The notes under the pieces: model-generated | Databases searched by the model: none | Seen by the model: the letters and a program-made list of their open reading frames with translations, nothing else | What the model was told of the DNA's origin: nothing | NCBI RefSeq assembly: GCF_015351235.1 | Contig: NZ_JADKSJ010000001.1 | Location: forward strand, 850,189-914,188 | DNA length: 64,000 nt | Source of the DNA: Plantibacter sp. VKM Ac-2880 | Lineage (GTDB): Bacteria > Actinomycetota > Actinomycetes > Actinomycetales > Microbacteriaceae | Reading direction: 5' to 3' | Made by a program: the position numbers and the translations under genes | Part shown: in pieces, positions 18,056 to 27,000 of the stretch | Layout: the number at the start of each line of letters is the position of its first letter | How positions within the stretch are numbered: the first letter of the stretch is position 1

Positions 18056-19516
18056 ATGCAGCGGACGACGACACGGGACCCCGCCACGGGCGGCGAACGC
18101 ATCCTGATCCTGTCGGCGGGGGTCGGTTCCGGACACAACAGTGCGGCCGCAGCCGTGGAGCAGGCTTGCCTCGGGCGTGCGGACGTCAGTGAGGTCCAGG
18201 TCCTCGACGTGCTCCAGGCGAGCACCTCGCTGTACCGCGACGTCCTCGGCAAGGGCTACTTCGTGCTCGTCGAGGAGACGCCGTGGCTCGTGGAGTGGGG
18301 CTACGACATCAGCGACGCGCCGTTCCGGCGTCGCGGCCCGCTCGACCCGTGGACCCGGGCGAACGCGATGCCCGTCGTCGCGGCGATCAAGCGGTTCAAG
18401 CCGACGGCCATCGTCTGCACCCACTTCCTCCCGGCCCAGCTGCTCGCGTCGCTCATCCTGCGCGGCACCGTGGACGCACGGACCGCCGTCGTCACGACGG
18501 ACTACGACTTCCAGGGCCTGTGGCTGACGAGCGCCTTCCACTCGCTGTCGCTCGCGCGGGAGGAGGGACGTGTGCAACTGACCGCCCTCGGTCTCCCGCC
18601 CGACCGGGTCGTCGCCACGGGCATCCCCATCGCCGCCCAGCCCAGCACCCCGGCCGAACGCGATCCGGATGCTCCACCCGCGCTGCTCGTCTCCGCGGGT
18701 GCCTCGGGCGGCGACTACGCGCTCGCGGTCGTCCGGCAGACGCTGCATCTGCGTTCGCCGTTCACCGCCATGATCGTGTGTGGCCGGAACGACGCGCTCC
18801 GGCACCGCGTCGAGGAGCTCATCTCGCCAACGGACGACCGGTACACGGTGCTCGGCTTCACGGACGAGATGCCGCAGCTCCTCCGCCGAGCGGACCTCTT
18901 CGTCGGCAAGCCGGGAGGCCTGTCGGCGTCGGAGTGCATGGCGGCCGGGCTCCCGATGGTGCTCGTGAACCCCATCCCCGGGCAGGAGGTCCGCAACGGT
19001 GACTACCTCATGGAGCAGGGCGCCGCGGTCCGGTGCAACACCGCGACGACGATCGGCTGGAAGATCGACGAGATCCTGCGCGAACCGGGGCGGCTGCAGC
19101 GGATGCAGGCGGCCGCTCGGCGCATCGGTCGCCCGGACGCCGCGCGGGACGTCGTCGGCCGGTTGCTCGACGGGCCGTCGCGACCGTTCGTCGTGACGAG
19201 GGCGGCGCAGAAGACGATCTTCGACGCGAGCGCACGTCGCGTCGTCGCGAGCGAGTTGACGGGGGAGGCGGCACTCGTCCGCCTCGTCGACCCGGTCGCC
19301 GAGAGCACGGTCGCCCTGCTCCGCGCTCGCGAACTGGACGAGCTGCAGCAGCGCTACACCGGTCCGGACGGCACGCTCGTCCTGCGCCGCGACGACGCCG
19401 TCCTGTCGGTCCGCCGCGACACGCAACGACTCCTGCGGGCCGTGCTCGGCCGGGACGAGGAGCTGGCCGTCCGGGTGGACGGACTCGCCGGGTCCGGGTC
19501 GCCGTCCTCGCGCTGA
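18056..19516 (+). CDS. Glycosyltransferase, MGDG synthase/GT28-like
   Basis: A 486-residue protein. The N-terminal MGDG-synthase-type domain has RILILSAGVGSGHNSAAAAVEQA (about 14-36), with the GxGHNSAA loop found in diacylglycerol glycosyltransferases and MurG relatives. The C-terminal GT28 part has LLVSAGASGGDYAL, GFTDEMPQLLRRADLFVGKPGGLSASE and GLPMVLVNPIPGQE, the donor-site loop. The family transfers Glc or Gal from a UDP-sugar to diacylglycerol. An extra 110-residue tail follows the core. TAGCAT (18044-18049) overlaps the stop codon of the preceding gene and lies 6 nt before this ATG, so it appears to have its own leaderless promoter. Confidence 0.87.
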   Translation: MQRTTTRDPATGGERILILSAGVGSGHNSAAAAVEQACLGRADVSEVQVLDVLQASTSLYRDVLGKGYFVLVEETPWLVEWGYDISDAPFRRRGPLDPWTRANAMPVVAAIKRFKPTAIVCTHFLPAQLLASLILRGTVDARTAVVTTDYDFQGLWLTSAFHSLSLAREEGRVQLTALGLPPDRVVATGIPIAAQPSTPAERDPDAPPALLVSAGASGGDYALAVVRQTLHLRSPFTAMIVCGRNDALRHRVEELISPTDDRYTVLGFTDEMPQLLRRADLFVGKPGGLSASECMAAGLPMVLVNPIPGQEVRNGDYLMEQGAAVRCNTATTIGWKIDEILREPGRLQRMQAAARRIGRPDAARDVVGRLLDGPSRPFVVTRAAQKTIFDASARRVVASELTGEAALVRLVDPVAESTVALLRARELDELQQRYTGPDGTLVLRRDDAVLSVRRDTQRLLRAVLGRDEELAVRVDGLAGSGSPSSR

Positions 19517-19546
19517 GCGGCCGGCCGCCGCGGCTCAGCCGGCCGC
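19517..19546. terminator. Bidirectional hairpin between convergent genes
   Basis: GCGGCCGGC (19517-19525) and GCCGGCCGC (19538-19546) are perfect 9-bp arms starting immediately after the stop of the forward gene and running into the last codons of the reverse gene. Confidence 0.6.
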
Positions 19547-21787
19547 GCCCTCCGTCGCGACGTCGTCCTCGGCTGCCGCGCCATCGTGCCGGAGCGCCAC
19601 GGCCGACGACCAGTCGTCCGGGCTGTGCTGGGCGGCCTGGAGCATCCAGTCGCCCGGTCGCGCCGACCAGCGTCGGGTGACCGGGTCCCGCTCGAGTGTC
19701 GGGTTCGGGTCCAGGCTGACGCGGACGATCCGCTCCTCACCTGCCCGCAGGGTCACCTTCCGGAACCCCAGGAGTTGGGAGACCGGCCGCGCCCTGGCGA
19801 TGTCCGCGGCGTAGAGCTGGACGACCGTGGACCCCTCACGCTCGCCGGTGTTCGTCACGCGGACCTCGGCGGTCCCACCCGAGGCGTCGAATCGGTGACC
19901 GAGGAGGTCGTGGTCGATGGTCGTGTAGCCGAGCCCGAACCCGAACGGGAAGGCGGGCTTCCGGCCCTCGTCGTCCAACCGGCGCTGGCCCCAGCGGTCG
20001 TCGTACACGACGGCCTTGGCCGTGCGGTCGAACGGTGGGAGGTGCGCCGGATCGGTCGGGATCACGAACGGCAGTCGCCCGCCGGGTTCGACCACGCCGG
20101 TGAGGACGTCGGCCAGCGCTCGACCGCCCTCCATTCCGCCGTACCAGGCGAGCACGAGCGCGGGGACGCGGTGGCGCCAGCTCTCGGTGAGGATCGCGCT
20201 GCCGCCGACGAGGACGACGACCGTCCTCGGGTTCGCGGCCGTCACGGCGAGGATGAGTCGTTCGTCCGAGGGGCGGAGCCGGAGCGAGGTGCGGTCGCCG
20301 CCACGCACGAAGCGCGAGGCCAGGTGGGCGACCGCGGTGATGGCGCCACGCAGCCGGCCGGAGTCGAGGGCCGCCCCCAGCACGCCGACGTCGACGCCAC
20401 CGGTGACGACCGACTCGCCCTCGTCGTGCTGATCGAAGCCGACGACGACGATCGCCGTCTCGGCCGCCGCTGCCGCCGCGACGGCAGCCCGGACGTCCCG
20501 CGACGGCACCGTCATGATCTCCGCCTGCGGCAGGGCGTCCCGCAACCCCTGCAGCGGCGAGACCGTGGAGGGCGGGCGGACGCGGGAGGAGCCGTGGTCG
20601 CCGAGGTTCTCCTGGTCGGCCAGCCGACCGAGCACGGCGATCCGACGCGTCGTCGACGGCAGGGGGAGGAGCGGTGTGCCGTCGACCGGGGCGTTGGCGA
20701 GGAGGACGATGGACTCCTCGGCCACGTGCCTCGCGAGGGCCCGGTGCGCCGACCCGGCCACGATGTCGGCTGGCGGTTCCTCCGGGGTGCGGGTCGCGGC
20801 GTGCAGGAGCGTGGTCCGCAGGATGCGTCGCGCGGACTGCAGCACGGTGGCACGATCGAGGGTGCCCTTCCGCAGAGCGGCGGGCAGTTCGTGCGCCCGT
20901 CGCAGGCGGAGCGGCATCTCCACGTCCATCCCCGCCTCGAGGCTCCCGACGGCGTCGTGGGTGCCGAAGACCCAGTCACTCGTCACGAACCCGGTGAACC
21001 CCCACTCCTCGCGGAGGACCCCGGTCAGGAGTGGCCGGTTGACGTCCATGTACTCCCCGCGCACCCGGTTGTAGGCGCTCATGACCGAGTCGGCTCCGGC
21101 GTCGACCACGGCCTTGAAGTGGGGGAGGTAGACCTCATGCAGTGCGTGGTCGTCGACCGAGACGTCGACCTCGAAGCGTTCGTCCTCCATCGAGTTGAGG
21201 GCGAAGTGCTTCACGCAGGCCATCGTGTGCACCCGGACGCCCCGGGTCATCGCCGAACCCATCCGGCCCGTCAGCACCGGATCCTCGCCGTAGCACTCCT
21301 GCGCGCGCCCCCAGGCGGGATGCCGGAGCAGGTTGATGCAGACGGAGGCAGAGTAGTTCGCGCCGCGCACACGGGTCTCAGCCCCGATGGCCGTCCCGAC
21401 CTGCTCCTCCAACTCCGGATCCCAGGTGGCCGCGCGCGCCATCGTCACGGGGAAGGCCGTGGACGAGCCGATGACCACACCGCGAGCACCGTCGCTGAAG
21501 CGGATCCCCGGGATCCCGAGGCGCGGGACCGCGCCTGCCACGAACGGCCGACGGTGGAGCAGGAGGGGGATCAGCGGCAGCATGCGCCGCGGGGAGTCGC
21601 CGTCGAGCAGCCCGAGGAGCTCCCGGTCGGTCAGTCGCTCGATGAGCCGCTCGGCACCGGCGTCCGCGTCGATCCGCCCGTCGCGGATCTGCCGGACGAC
21701 CTCGTCGTAAGCGTCCGGGTCGGGTGATCCGCCTGCGCGGCGCTGTCTCGGCGGACGAGCGTTGCGACGCCCGGTGACGATTCCCAT
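19535..21787 (-). CDS. Glycoside hydrolase family 3 (beta-glucosidase-like)
   Basis: A protein of about 750 residues without a signal peptide, hence probably cytoplasmic. The GH3 N-terminal barrel includes NYSASVCINLLRHPAWGRAQE, the KHFALNSMEDER substrate loop and FVTSDWVFGTHD, in which the Asp of SDW is the expected nucleophile. The second GH3 domain (RIAVLGRLADQENLGDHGSS and later) and a C-terminal fibronectin-III-like domain (VRVTNTGEREGSTVVQLYAAD) complete the usual three-domain beta-glucosidase layout. The ATG at 21787 (MGIVTGRR) is preferred; one three codons upstream (21796) is possible, and a CAGAAT -10-like element lies just before. Substrate specificity cannot be decided. Confidence 0.9.
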   Translation of the reverse strand: MGIVTGRRNARPPRQRRAGGSPDPDAYDEVVRQIRDGRIDADAGAERLIERLTDRELLGLLDGDSPRRMLPLIPLLLHRRPFVAGAVPRLGIPGIRFSDGARGVVIGSSTAFPVTMARAATWDPELEEQVGTAIGAETRVRGANYSASVCINLLRHPAWGRAQECYGEDPVLTGRMGSAMTRGVRVHTMACVKHFALNSMEDERFEVDVSVDDHALHEVYLPHFKAVVDAGADSVMSAYNRVRGEYMDVNRPLLTGVLREEWGFTGFVTSDWVFGTHDAVGSLEAGMDVEMPLRLRRAHELPAALRKGTLDRATVLQSARRILRTTLLHAATRTPEEPPADIVAGSAHRALARHVAEESIVLLANAPVDGTPLLPLPSTTRRIAVLGRLADQENLGDHGSSRVRPPSTVSPLQGLRDALPQAEIMTVPSRDVRAAVAAAAAAETAIVVVGFDQHDEGESVVTGGVDVGVLGAALDSGRLRGAITAVAHLASRFVRGGDRTSLRLRPSDERLILAVTAANPRTVVVLVGGSAILTESWRHRVPALVLAWYGGMEGGRALADVLTGVVEPGGRLPFVIPTDPAHLPPFDRTAKAVVYDDRWGQRRLDDEGRKPAFPFGFGLGYTTIDHDLLGHRFDASGGTAEVRVTNTGEREGSTVVQLYAADIARARPVSQLLGFRKVTLRAGEERIVRVSLDPNPTLERDPVTRRWSARPGDWMLQAAQHSPDDWSSAVALRHDGAAAEDDVATEGAAG

Positions 21788-21891
21788 GCTCTGCATTCTG
21801 CACCCTCGCCGGCCCCCTGCGGCGCGAGGCTCTCGCCCGGATCCGTCGCGCGGCGGAGGACACCCGGGCACCCGCCTGCCAGGATGGAACG

Positions 21892-22560
21892 ATGTCGGCA
21901 CACGTGGGGGGACCGGCTGCCGAGACGCAGCCGCTGATCGAGGCCGACGAGGTCAGCGCCGTGATCGACGGCGAGACGCTGTTGGCGCCGACGGACATCC
22001 GGGTCGAGCGGGGGATGGCGCTCGCCGTCCGAGGGCGCAACGGCTCGGGCAAGACGACCCTGCTCCGGATCCTGAGCGGCCGGATGCGCCCGTCGAGCGG
22101 CACCGCGACGATCGGCTGCCGGACGATCGACGACCGCGACCGCTCGGTCCGGCGGTCGGTGTCCGCGCTCGTCGGCACCCCCGCTTATGCCCCCGACCTG
22201 ACGCTCCGCGAACACCTGCGGTACATCTCCACCACCTGGGGTGTCACCGGAGGAGCGGCCGACGATGCCGCCGACGAGCTGCTCGCCGAGCTGCGCATCG
22301 ACGCGCTCGCGCGACGGTTCACGACCGAGCTCTCCTCGGGCCAGTCGCAGATGTTCGCCCTCGCGACGGCTCTCGTGCGGCCCTTCGACGTGCTCATCCT
22401 CGATGAACCCGAGCAGCGCCTCGACGCCGAGCGGCGGGCCCTGGTCGCCGATCGCATCGTCCTCGCGAAGGAGCGCGGAGCGGCGGTCGTCTTCGCGAGC
22501 CACGATCCCGGACTCATCGAGCGGATCGCCGACGAGGCGATCACGGTCGAAGCCCCGTGA
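21892..22560 (+). CDS. ABC transporter ATP-binding protein with atypical signature motif
   Basis: A 222-residue ATPase with Walker A GRNGSGKTT (about 48-56), Walker B VLILDEPEQRLD (about 165-176) and H-loop FASHDP. The signature reads LSSGQSQMFALATAL instead of LSGGQ, and the D-loop is altered (EPEQRLD). CAGGAT at 21880-21885 is 6 nt before the ATG. The following membrane protein overlaps the stop codon by 4 bp, so both form one exporter-like unit. It is divergent from the GH3 gene, with a 104-bp shared promoter region. The cargo is unknown. Confidence 0.85.
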   Translation: MSAHVGGPAAETQPLIEADEVSAVIDGETLLAPTDIRVERGMALAVRGRNGSGKTTLLRILSGRMRPSSGTATIGCRTIDDRDRSVRRSVSALVGTPAYAPDLTLREHLRYISTTWGVTGGAADDAADELLAELRIDALARRFTTELSSGQSQMFALATALVRPFDVLILDEPEQRLDAERRALVADRIVLAKERGAAVVFASHDPGLIERIADEAITVEAP

Positions 22561-24296
22561 CTTCCCCCGACGTCGGCACGGCGCGCGAGGACCGCCGGAT
22601 CTTCCGCGCGAGCCGCGCGGTCCTCGCCGCGCGCGACGGTCGCCCACGGGCCGCGGACATCGCGTTCGTCCTCTACGCCGGGTTGCTGACCGCCCTCATC
22701 GCGGGTGCGCCACTGGTGCGGTTCGCGGTGCTCGGACTGATCGAACCCGATGCCGCCGGCGTCGTATCGGCCGTCCGCCCCGGGGTGGTCGCGCTGATCG
22801 CGGCGCTCGCGACGATCGTCGTCGTGCTCGGCGGGCGGTCGCGTGGACCGGTCGTGCCCCGCCCCATGTCCGTGCAGTTCCTCGCGGACTCGCCGCTGCC
22901 CAGGCGGCTGACCCTGCGCAGGCCCTTCATCGCCTCCGTCTTCGCGCTGACGGGGCTCTCCGTCCTGGCGGCAGGGGTGGTCGGGCTGTCACGCCTCCTG
23001 GTCTCGGGGGAGCCCGCCGCCGTCTCGGTCGGTGCGACAGTCGAGAGCACCTCGCTGATCGGCCTCTCCGGTCCGACCTCACCCGCCGCCGTCGTGGCCC
23101 TCCTCATCGGCGCCCTCGGGTTCGCGCTCCTCCTCTCGGTGGCCTGGCTGGTGGGCCAGCAGGGCTCGCGGCGCGCCGTCGCCGTCATCGCCTCCGTCGC
23201 CGGTGGTGCTGGGATCCTCGGGCTGCTCGTCCCCGGTGGGCTGCTCCTCTCCCCGTGGGGATGGCTGGGACTGCTCTGGTCGCCCGTCGTGGGTGGCGTC
23301 GAGAGTCTCGTGCTCGGGAGCGCCCTCGCGACCGGCGATTGGGCGGCGCTGTTCACCTGGGGTGGCGGCGGCTGGTTCGCGGTGGTCGGCGTGCCGGTCG
23401 TGTGGTGGCCGGCGGTCGCCCTGGTCCTCCTCGGGCTCCTCGCGCTCCTGCTCGTCCCGCGCGAACTGGACCGGCTCCGGAGCGGGCCCCTCCTCGAGCA
23501 GGCCCTGCGGTGGCAGCGCGTCGGGATGATGGTGCAGAGCGGCGACGCCTCCGGTGCCGTCGGCGGCTTGCGCGCCTCGCCGACGCGAGGCCGTCGGATC
23601 CCGCTGCGGATGAGTGGTCCGTTCTGGCTCGTCGTCCTCCGCCGATCGGTCGTCGGCGCGCGCCGCACGCCGGGTCGGATGCTGCTCGGCTCGTCGATGC
23701 TGGTCGCGTCGGGAGCCGCGGTCGTCATCGCGCTCGGTCTTCCGGACGGCGTGCGATGGATGCTGGCCCTCCCGGCCGTGTTCGGCGCCTACCTCGCGGT
23801 CGGTGTGTGGTGCGATGCCGTCCGGCACGGGGTCGACAGCGCCGGTGCTCCCACCCTCTACGGTCGGAGCCCGCGTGCGCTCGTCCTCACCGGTGCCGTC
23901 GCACCCCTCATCGCCGTCCTCGGCTTCGGCGGCGTCGGAGCCGCGCTCGGCCTCCTGGTAGTCGCGACGTCCGGCGGGACCCTGCTCCTGCAACCACTGG
24001 GGTGGTGGCTGCTGCTCGGGCCCTGGCTCGTCGTGCTGCGGGTCTTCGACGCTGCAAAGGGGCCGTTGCCGATCGGCCTGCTTATGCCGATCCCGACGCC
24101 CGTCGGTGACGTCTCGTCCCTGAACGTCCTCATGTGGCAGTCGGACGCCGTCCTGCTGGCGTTCCTCGTCGGTGGCGGGCTGACCGTGCTCTTCCCGGTG
24201 TCGGGAGGGGTCGCCGTCGCCCTGCTCCTCGCTGGCCTCCTCCTCGTCGGGTTGCTGGGCGCGATGCGGCTGCGGACGCTGGTGCGGCCGGCCTGA
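22557..24296 (+). CDS. Large membrane protein, permease partner of the preceding ATPase (DUF6297-like)
   Basis: A 579-residue protein with a GTG start overlapping the ATPase stop (GTGA). About ten to twelve hydrophobic segments are spread over the length: two between 40 and 90, several between 125 and 310, and six between 375 and 575, separated by a basic cytoplasmic loop (RELDRLRSGPLLEQALRWQR, about 300-345). The size, topology and position after an LSSGQ-type ATPase resemble actinobacterial DUF6297 proteins; this family name is from memory and should be checked by a profile search. The cargo is unknown. Confidence 0.7.
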   Translation: MTSPDVGTAREDRRIFRASRAVLAARDGRPRAADIAFVLYAGLLTALIAGAPLVRFAVLGLIEPDAAGVVSAVRPGVVALIAALATIVVVLGGRSRGPVVPRPMSVQFLADSPLPRRLTLRRPFIASVFALTGLSVLAAGVVGLSRLLVSGEPAAVSVGATVESTSLIGLSGPTSPAAVVALLIGALGFALLLSVAWLVGQQGSRRAVAVIASVAGGAGILGLLVPGGLLLSPWGWLGLLWSPVVGGVESLVLGSALATGDWAALFTWGGGGWFAVVGVPVVWWPAVALVLLGLLALLLVPRELDRLRSGPLLEQALRWQRVGMMVQSGDASGAVGGLRASPTRGRRIPLRMSGPFWLVVLRRSVVGARRTPGRMLLGSSMLVASGAAVVIALGLPDGVRWMLALPAVFGAYLAVGVWCDAVRHGVDSAGAPTLYGRSPRALVLTGAVAPLIAVLGFGGVGAALGLLVVATSGGTLLLQPLGWWLLLGPWLVVLRVFDAAKGPLPIGLLMPIPTPVGDVSSLNVLMWQSDAVLLAFLVGGGLTVLFPVSGGVAVALLLAGLLLVGLLGAMRLRTLVRPA

Positions 24297-24324
24297 CCGA
24301 CGCGGGCGGTGGAGGCGGAGAGCA

Positions 24325-24363
24325 CGAGAGCCGGAGGGAACACACGGTTCCGTCCGGCTCTCG
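24325..24363. terminator. Strong bidirectional hairpin
   Basis: CGAGAGCCGGA (24325-24335) pairs perfectly with TCCGGCTCTCG (24353-24363), and inside it GGAAC pairs with GTTCC around a 5-nt loop. It lies between the convergent genes ending at 24296 and 24394. Confidence 0.75.
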
Positions 24364-24393
24364 AGTGCAGCCCCTTGCGGGGTGCCGCTGTGC

Positions 24394-25404
24394 CTACTTC
24401 GCGACCTTGGCGGCGGCCTCGGCGAGCTTCGGGACGAGCTGCTCGAGGACCACGGGGATGCTCAGCACCGATGCAGCGCTGTAGGCCTGCGTGAGCTCGT
24501 CGGTGGGGTCGAGGACGATGGCGCGGCCGTCCTGCACGACGGGGAGGCTCGCGAGCAGGGGGTCACTGGTCGTCTCGGCGGCGGTGAAGCCGATCGGGAG
24601 CATGACCGCGACGTCGGCGTCGAAGGCGGAGACCTGTTCGGCCGACACGGCTGCGTAGAAGCCGGCCGTCTCGAGGTCGAGGACGGCGGGGTTCTGACGG
24701 AAGCCGAGGTCGGCGAGGATGTCGAAGCGCCCGTCACCCTCGAGGTAGGCGCCGTAGGCGTCGCCGAACTTCGTCGCCGCGACCGCGGTGAGGCCGGCGA
24801 ACTCCTGGTGGAGGTCTGCGGCCTCGTTGATCGACTGCTTCGTCGCGGACACGAGTGCGTCGCCCTCCTGGGTCTTGCCGAGCGCTGCTGCGACCTGCTC
24901 GAGCTGGACGTCCCACGGGGTCGCGAACGCGGCGGTGCCCTTCGGCGCGAACACCGTCGGGGCGATCTTGGAGAGCCGCTCGTACTGCTTCTCGTCGCCC
25001 GCGGAACGCGTGTTGAGGATGAGGTCGGGCTCGAGGGCCTGGATCTGCTCGTAGTTGACGGTGTCGCCGCTGTCCTCGATGATCTCGGGAGTGACGTCGC
25101 CGAAGAGCTCCGTCGCCCACGGGCCGACGCCCTTGTTCTCGGCTCCGAGGGACTGCCAGTCGTAGACGCCGACGGGCACGACGCCGAGGGAGAGCGCCAT
25201 CTCCGCGTCGGACCATCCGAGCGCGACGACGGTGAGGTCGCCGGCGGGTTCGGGGACCGTCACCTCGCCGAACATCGTGTCGACGGTGCCGAGGGTGCCC
25301 GTGGACGCGTCGTCGGTGGAGGACCCGGCGGTGCAGCCGGCGAGGGCGAGGCCGGCGACCGCGAGTGCGGCGACAGCGGTGAGGGTGCGGGGCATGCGGC
25401 GCAT
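24394..25404 (-). CDS. Iron-siderophore ABC transporter substrate-binding lipoprotein
   Basis: A 336-residue protein. Its signal peptide MRRMPRTLTAVAALAVAGLA ends in the lipobox LAGC, with Cys near residue 24, so it is a membrane-anchored lipoprotein. The fold is of the FepB/FhuD type: PAGDLTVVALGWSDAEMALSLGVVPVGV, YEQIQALEPDLILNTRSAGDEKQYERLSKIAPTVF in sequence order, and a long linker helix. GGAAAG precedes the ATG. An IdeR/DtxR-like box lies 30 nt upstream. The permeases and ATPase that would complete it are 2.5 kb away on the same strand (27130-30045). Confidence 0.92.
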   Translation of the reverse strand: MRRMPRTLTAVAALAVAGLALAGCTAGSSTDDASTGTLGTVDTMFGEVTVPEPAGDLTVVALGWSDAEMALSLGVVPVGVYDWQSLGAENKGVGPWATELFGDVTPEIIEDSGDTVNYEQIQALEPDLILNTRSAGDEKQYERLSKIAPTVFAPKGTAAFATPWDVQLEQVAAALGKTQEGDALVSATKQSINEAADLHQEFAGLTAVAATKFGDAYGAYLEGDGRFDILADLGFRQNPAVLDLETAGFYAAVSAEQVSAFDADVAVMLPIGFTAAETTSDPLLASLPVVQDGRAIVLDPTDELTQAYSAASVLSIPVVLEQLVPKLAEAAAKVAK

Positions 25405-25433
25405 GTTCTGCTTTCCGTAGAGAGTGCGGGGGA

Positions 25434-25452
25434 TGAGGTAAGCCTAAGCTTC
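25434..25452 (-). promoter_or_regulatory. DtxR/IdeR-type iron box
   Basis: TGAGGTAAGCCTAAGCTTC, as read on the + strand, fits the 19-bp IdeR/DtxR consensus (TTAGGTTAGSCTAACCTAA) at about 14 positions. It lies 30 nt upstream of the siderophore-binding lipoprotein gene on the minus strand and shares the core AGGTAAGCCTA with the box at 31003. Confidence 0.72.
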
Positions 25453-25571
25453 CTGGGTCACGTCCCGGTAACGACTGGTGGAAGGACTCGTTGCGCGGCA
25501 TATGTCGGTGTAGGCATATCTGCTCTGTGGATAACCCTGGGAGGGTGGGACAGCGCCCATAGCGTCGATGG

Positions 25572-26129
25572 ATGCCAGTCACTCAACTACCTCGCGCTCT
25601 CTCCGCCCTCACCCTCGTGGCGTCGATCCTCGCCCTGACCGCGTGCACCGCCCCCGATCCGACACCCCCGACGAGCAGTTCGCCGCCGCCGGTGTTCGCG
25701 AACGAGGAGGAGGCGTTGGCGGCTGTGACGGCGAAGCTCGATGCCTTCATCCTTGCCGTCAACACGATCGGGGCGACAGGCGAAGACCTCGAGCAACTCG
25801 ACGAGGTATTCACGCCCGAGCTGTCCGAGGCAGAGTCTGAGGGCTTCGCCGAGATGTCCTCGAACGGATGGCACACCACGGGGGAGGCCTCACTGAAGCG
25901 AGTCGAACTCGTCCACTGGTGGGACCGACCGGACGCTGTCCACGTCGTGGCGGTCGTGCGAGCTTGCATCGATTACACCGGCGTCGATGTTCTCGACGCA
26001 ACCGGAGCGTCGGTTGTCAGGCCGGGGCGGGACGAGCTTCGCGCCACGGAGATGCAATTGGTCTCGGAGAACGAGGCACTTCTCATATCCAGCAAGAACC
26101 CCATCTCGGAAAGTGACATCTGCGCATGA
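25572..26129 (+). CDS. Small secreted lipoprotein of unknown function
   Basis: A 185-residue protein with a signal peptide (LPRALSALTLVASILALTAC) ending in the lipobox LTAC near residue 25, then a Pro/Ser/Thr-rich linker (APDPTPPTSSSPPP) and a mixed alpha/beta domain of about 140 residues that contains two Cys (RACIDY and the C-terminal DICA). TAGCGT at 25560-25565 is 6 nt before the ATG, a leaderless-type start. The next gene overlaps the stop by 4 bp, so both products probably act together at the cell surface. No family recognised; the domain size recalls NTF2-like lipoproteins, a weak guess. Confidence 0.78.
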   Translation: MPVTQLPRALSALTLVASILALTACTAPDPTPPTSSSPPPVFANEEEALAAVTAKLDAFILAVNTIGATGEDLEQLDEVFTPELSEAESEGFAEMSSNGWHTTGEASLKRVELVHWWDRPDAVHVVAVVRACIDYTGVDVLDATGASVVRPGRDELRATEMQLVSENEALLISSKNPISESDICA

Positions 26130-26971
26130 TCAAGCAAGCCTTTCAAGCCATGGTCATCTCCCTAGCGGTCGCGATGACTGTCACCGCGCCGCTCTCCGCC
26201 GCCCACGCGAGCGGTTGTACGGAGGTGGACTATCTCAACGGCGCATGCATCGGCAGCGGTTCGGTCGACATCGGCGGCAGCGTCGAACGTCCCGGGTCCG
26301 GTGGTGGCGGCTCCGGGGGCTCTGGCGGCGGTGAAAGCGGCGGCGGTTCGGCCGAGCTTCCGCCCGGCGTGACCGACGGCCCCAACGGCGAACGGACCGT
26401 GTGCAGCCTCATCCGCCCCGACGACTGCTACACGATCACTCCCGGTGAGCTGATCCCCGGCTTCGAACCCACACCCGCCGCACAGCCGGTCACCATCCGC
26501 GAGCTCATCAGCTTCGCGCCCGCCGCCCCGACCATCACCACCGAACCCGACGCCTGGGGCGTCCGCGGGCTCCACACCAACGTCATCGCCGGCGCATCAG
26601 GACACACGCGCTCCGGGACCCTCCTCGGGCAGACGGCGGAGGTGAACTTCATCCCCGTCGGCTTCACCATCGATTACGGCGACGGCACGACCGCCACCAG
26701 CAGCACGGGCGGTGCCACCTGGGCCTCGCTCGGTCTCCCGGAGTTCTCCAAGACCCCGACCAGCCACCGCTACACGACCGTCGGCACCAAGACCATCACC
26801 GCCGAAGTGGAGTACGCGGCCGAGTACCGGGTCGGCGACAGCGGGTGGCTCCCCGTCAGCGGAACCCTCAGCATCCCGACGGACACCCCGCACCCCATCC
26901 AGATCGTCCGCAACGCGACGGTCGGCGTCGACAAACCCTGCCGACCCGGCAAACCCACCATCGGCTGCTGA
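26126..26971 (+). CDS. Secreted protein with Gly-rich linker and PKD-like domain
   Basis: A 281-residue protein. A signal peptide (about 1-29, ending SAAHASG) precedes Cys pairs, a Gly/Ser-rich linker (PGSGGGGSGGSGGGESGGGS, about 53-72) and a C-terminal region with VGFTIDYGDGTTATSS and SHRYTTVGTKTITAEVEY, the strand pattern of PKD domains. Cys residues at both ends (ASGCTEV, GACIG, TVCSL, DDCYT, DKPC, TIGC) may form disulfides. Its ATG overlaps the stop of the preceding lipoprotein (ATGA). No transmembrane anchor is seen, so it is either released or held by its partner. Confidence 0.75.
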   Translation: MIKQAFQAMVISLAVAMTVTAPLSAAHASGCTEVDYLNGACIGSGSVDIGGSVERPGSGGGGSGGSGGGESGGGSAELPPGVTDGPNGERTVCSLIRPDDCYTITPGELIPGFEPTPAAQPVTIRELISFAPAAPTITTEPDAWGVRGLHTNVIAGASGHTRSGTLLGQTAEVNFIPVGFTIDYGDGTTATSSTGGATWASLGLPEFSKTPTSHRYTTVGTKTITAEVEYAAEYRVGDSGWLPVSGTLSIPTDTPHPIQIVRNATVGVDKPCRPGKPTIGC

Positions 26972-27000
26972 AGCCGGCACCCGTTCACCGCCGTGGGCGA

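Noticed and set aside
16277..19426. Antisense open frame of over 1000 codons opposite DUF2017 and the glycosyltransferases
   Set aside because: Same GC-bias artefact; it spans three well-supported genes and their promoters.
19586..21727. Open frame of about 700 codons on the + strand opposite the GH3 gene
   Set aside because: Low-complexity translation, no start signal, and the GH3 catalytic motifs on the other strand are intact.
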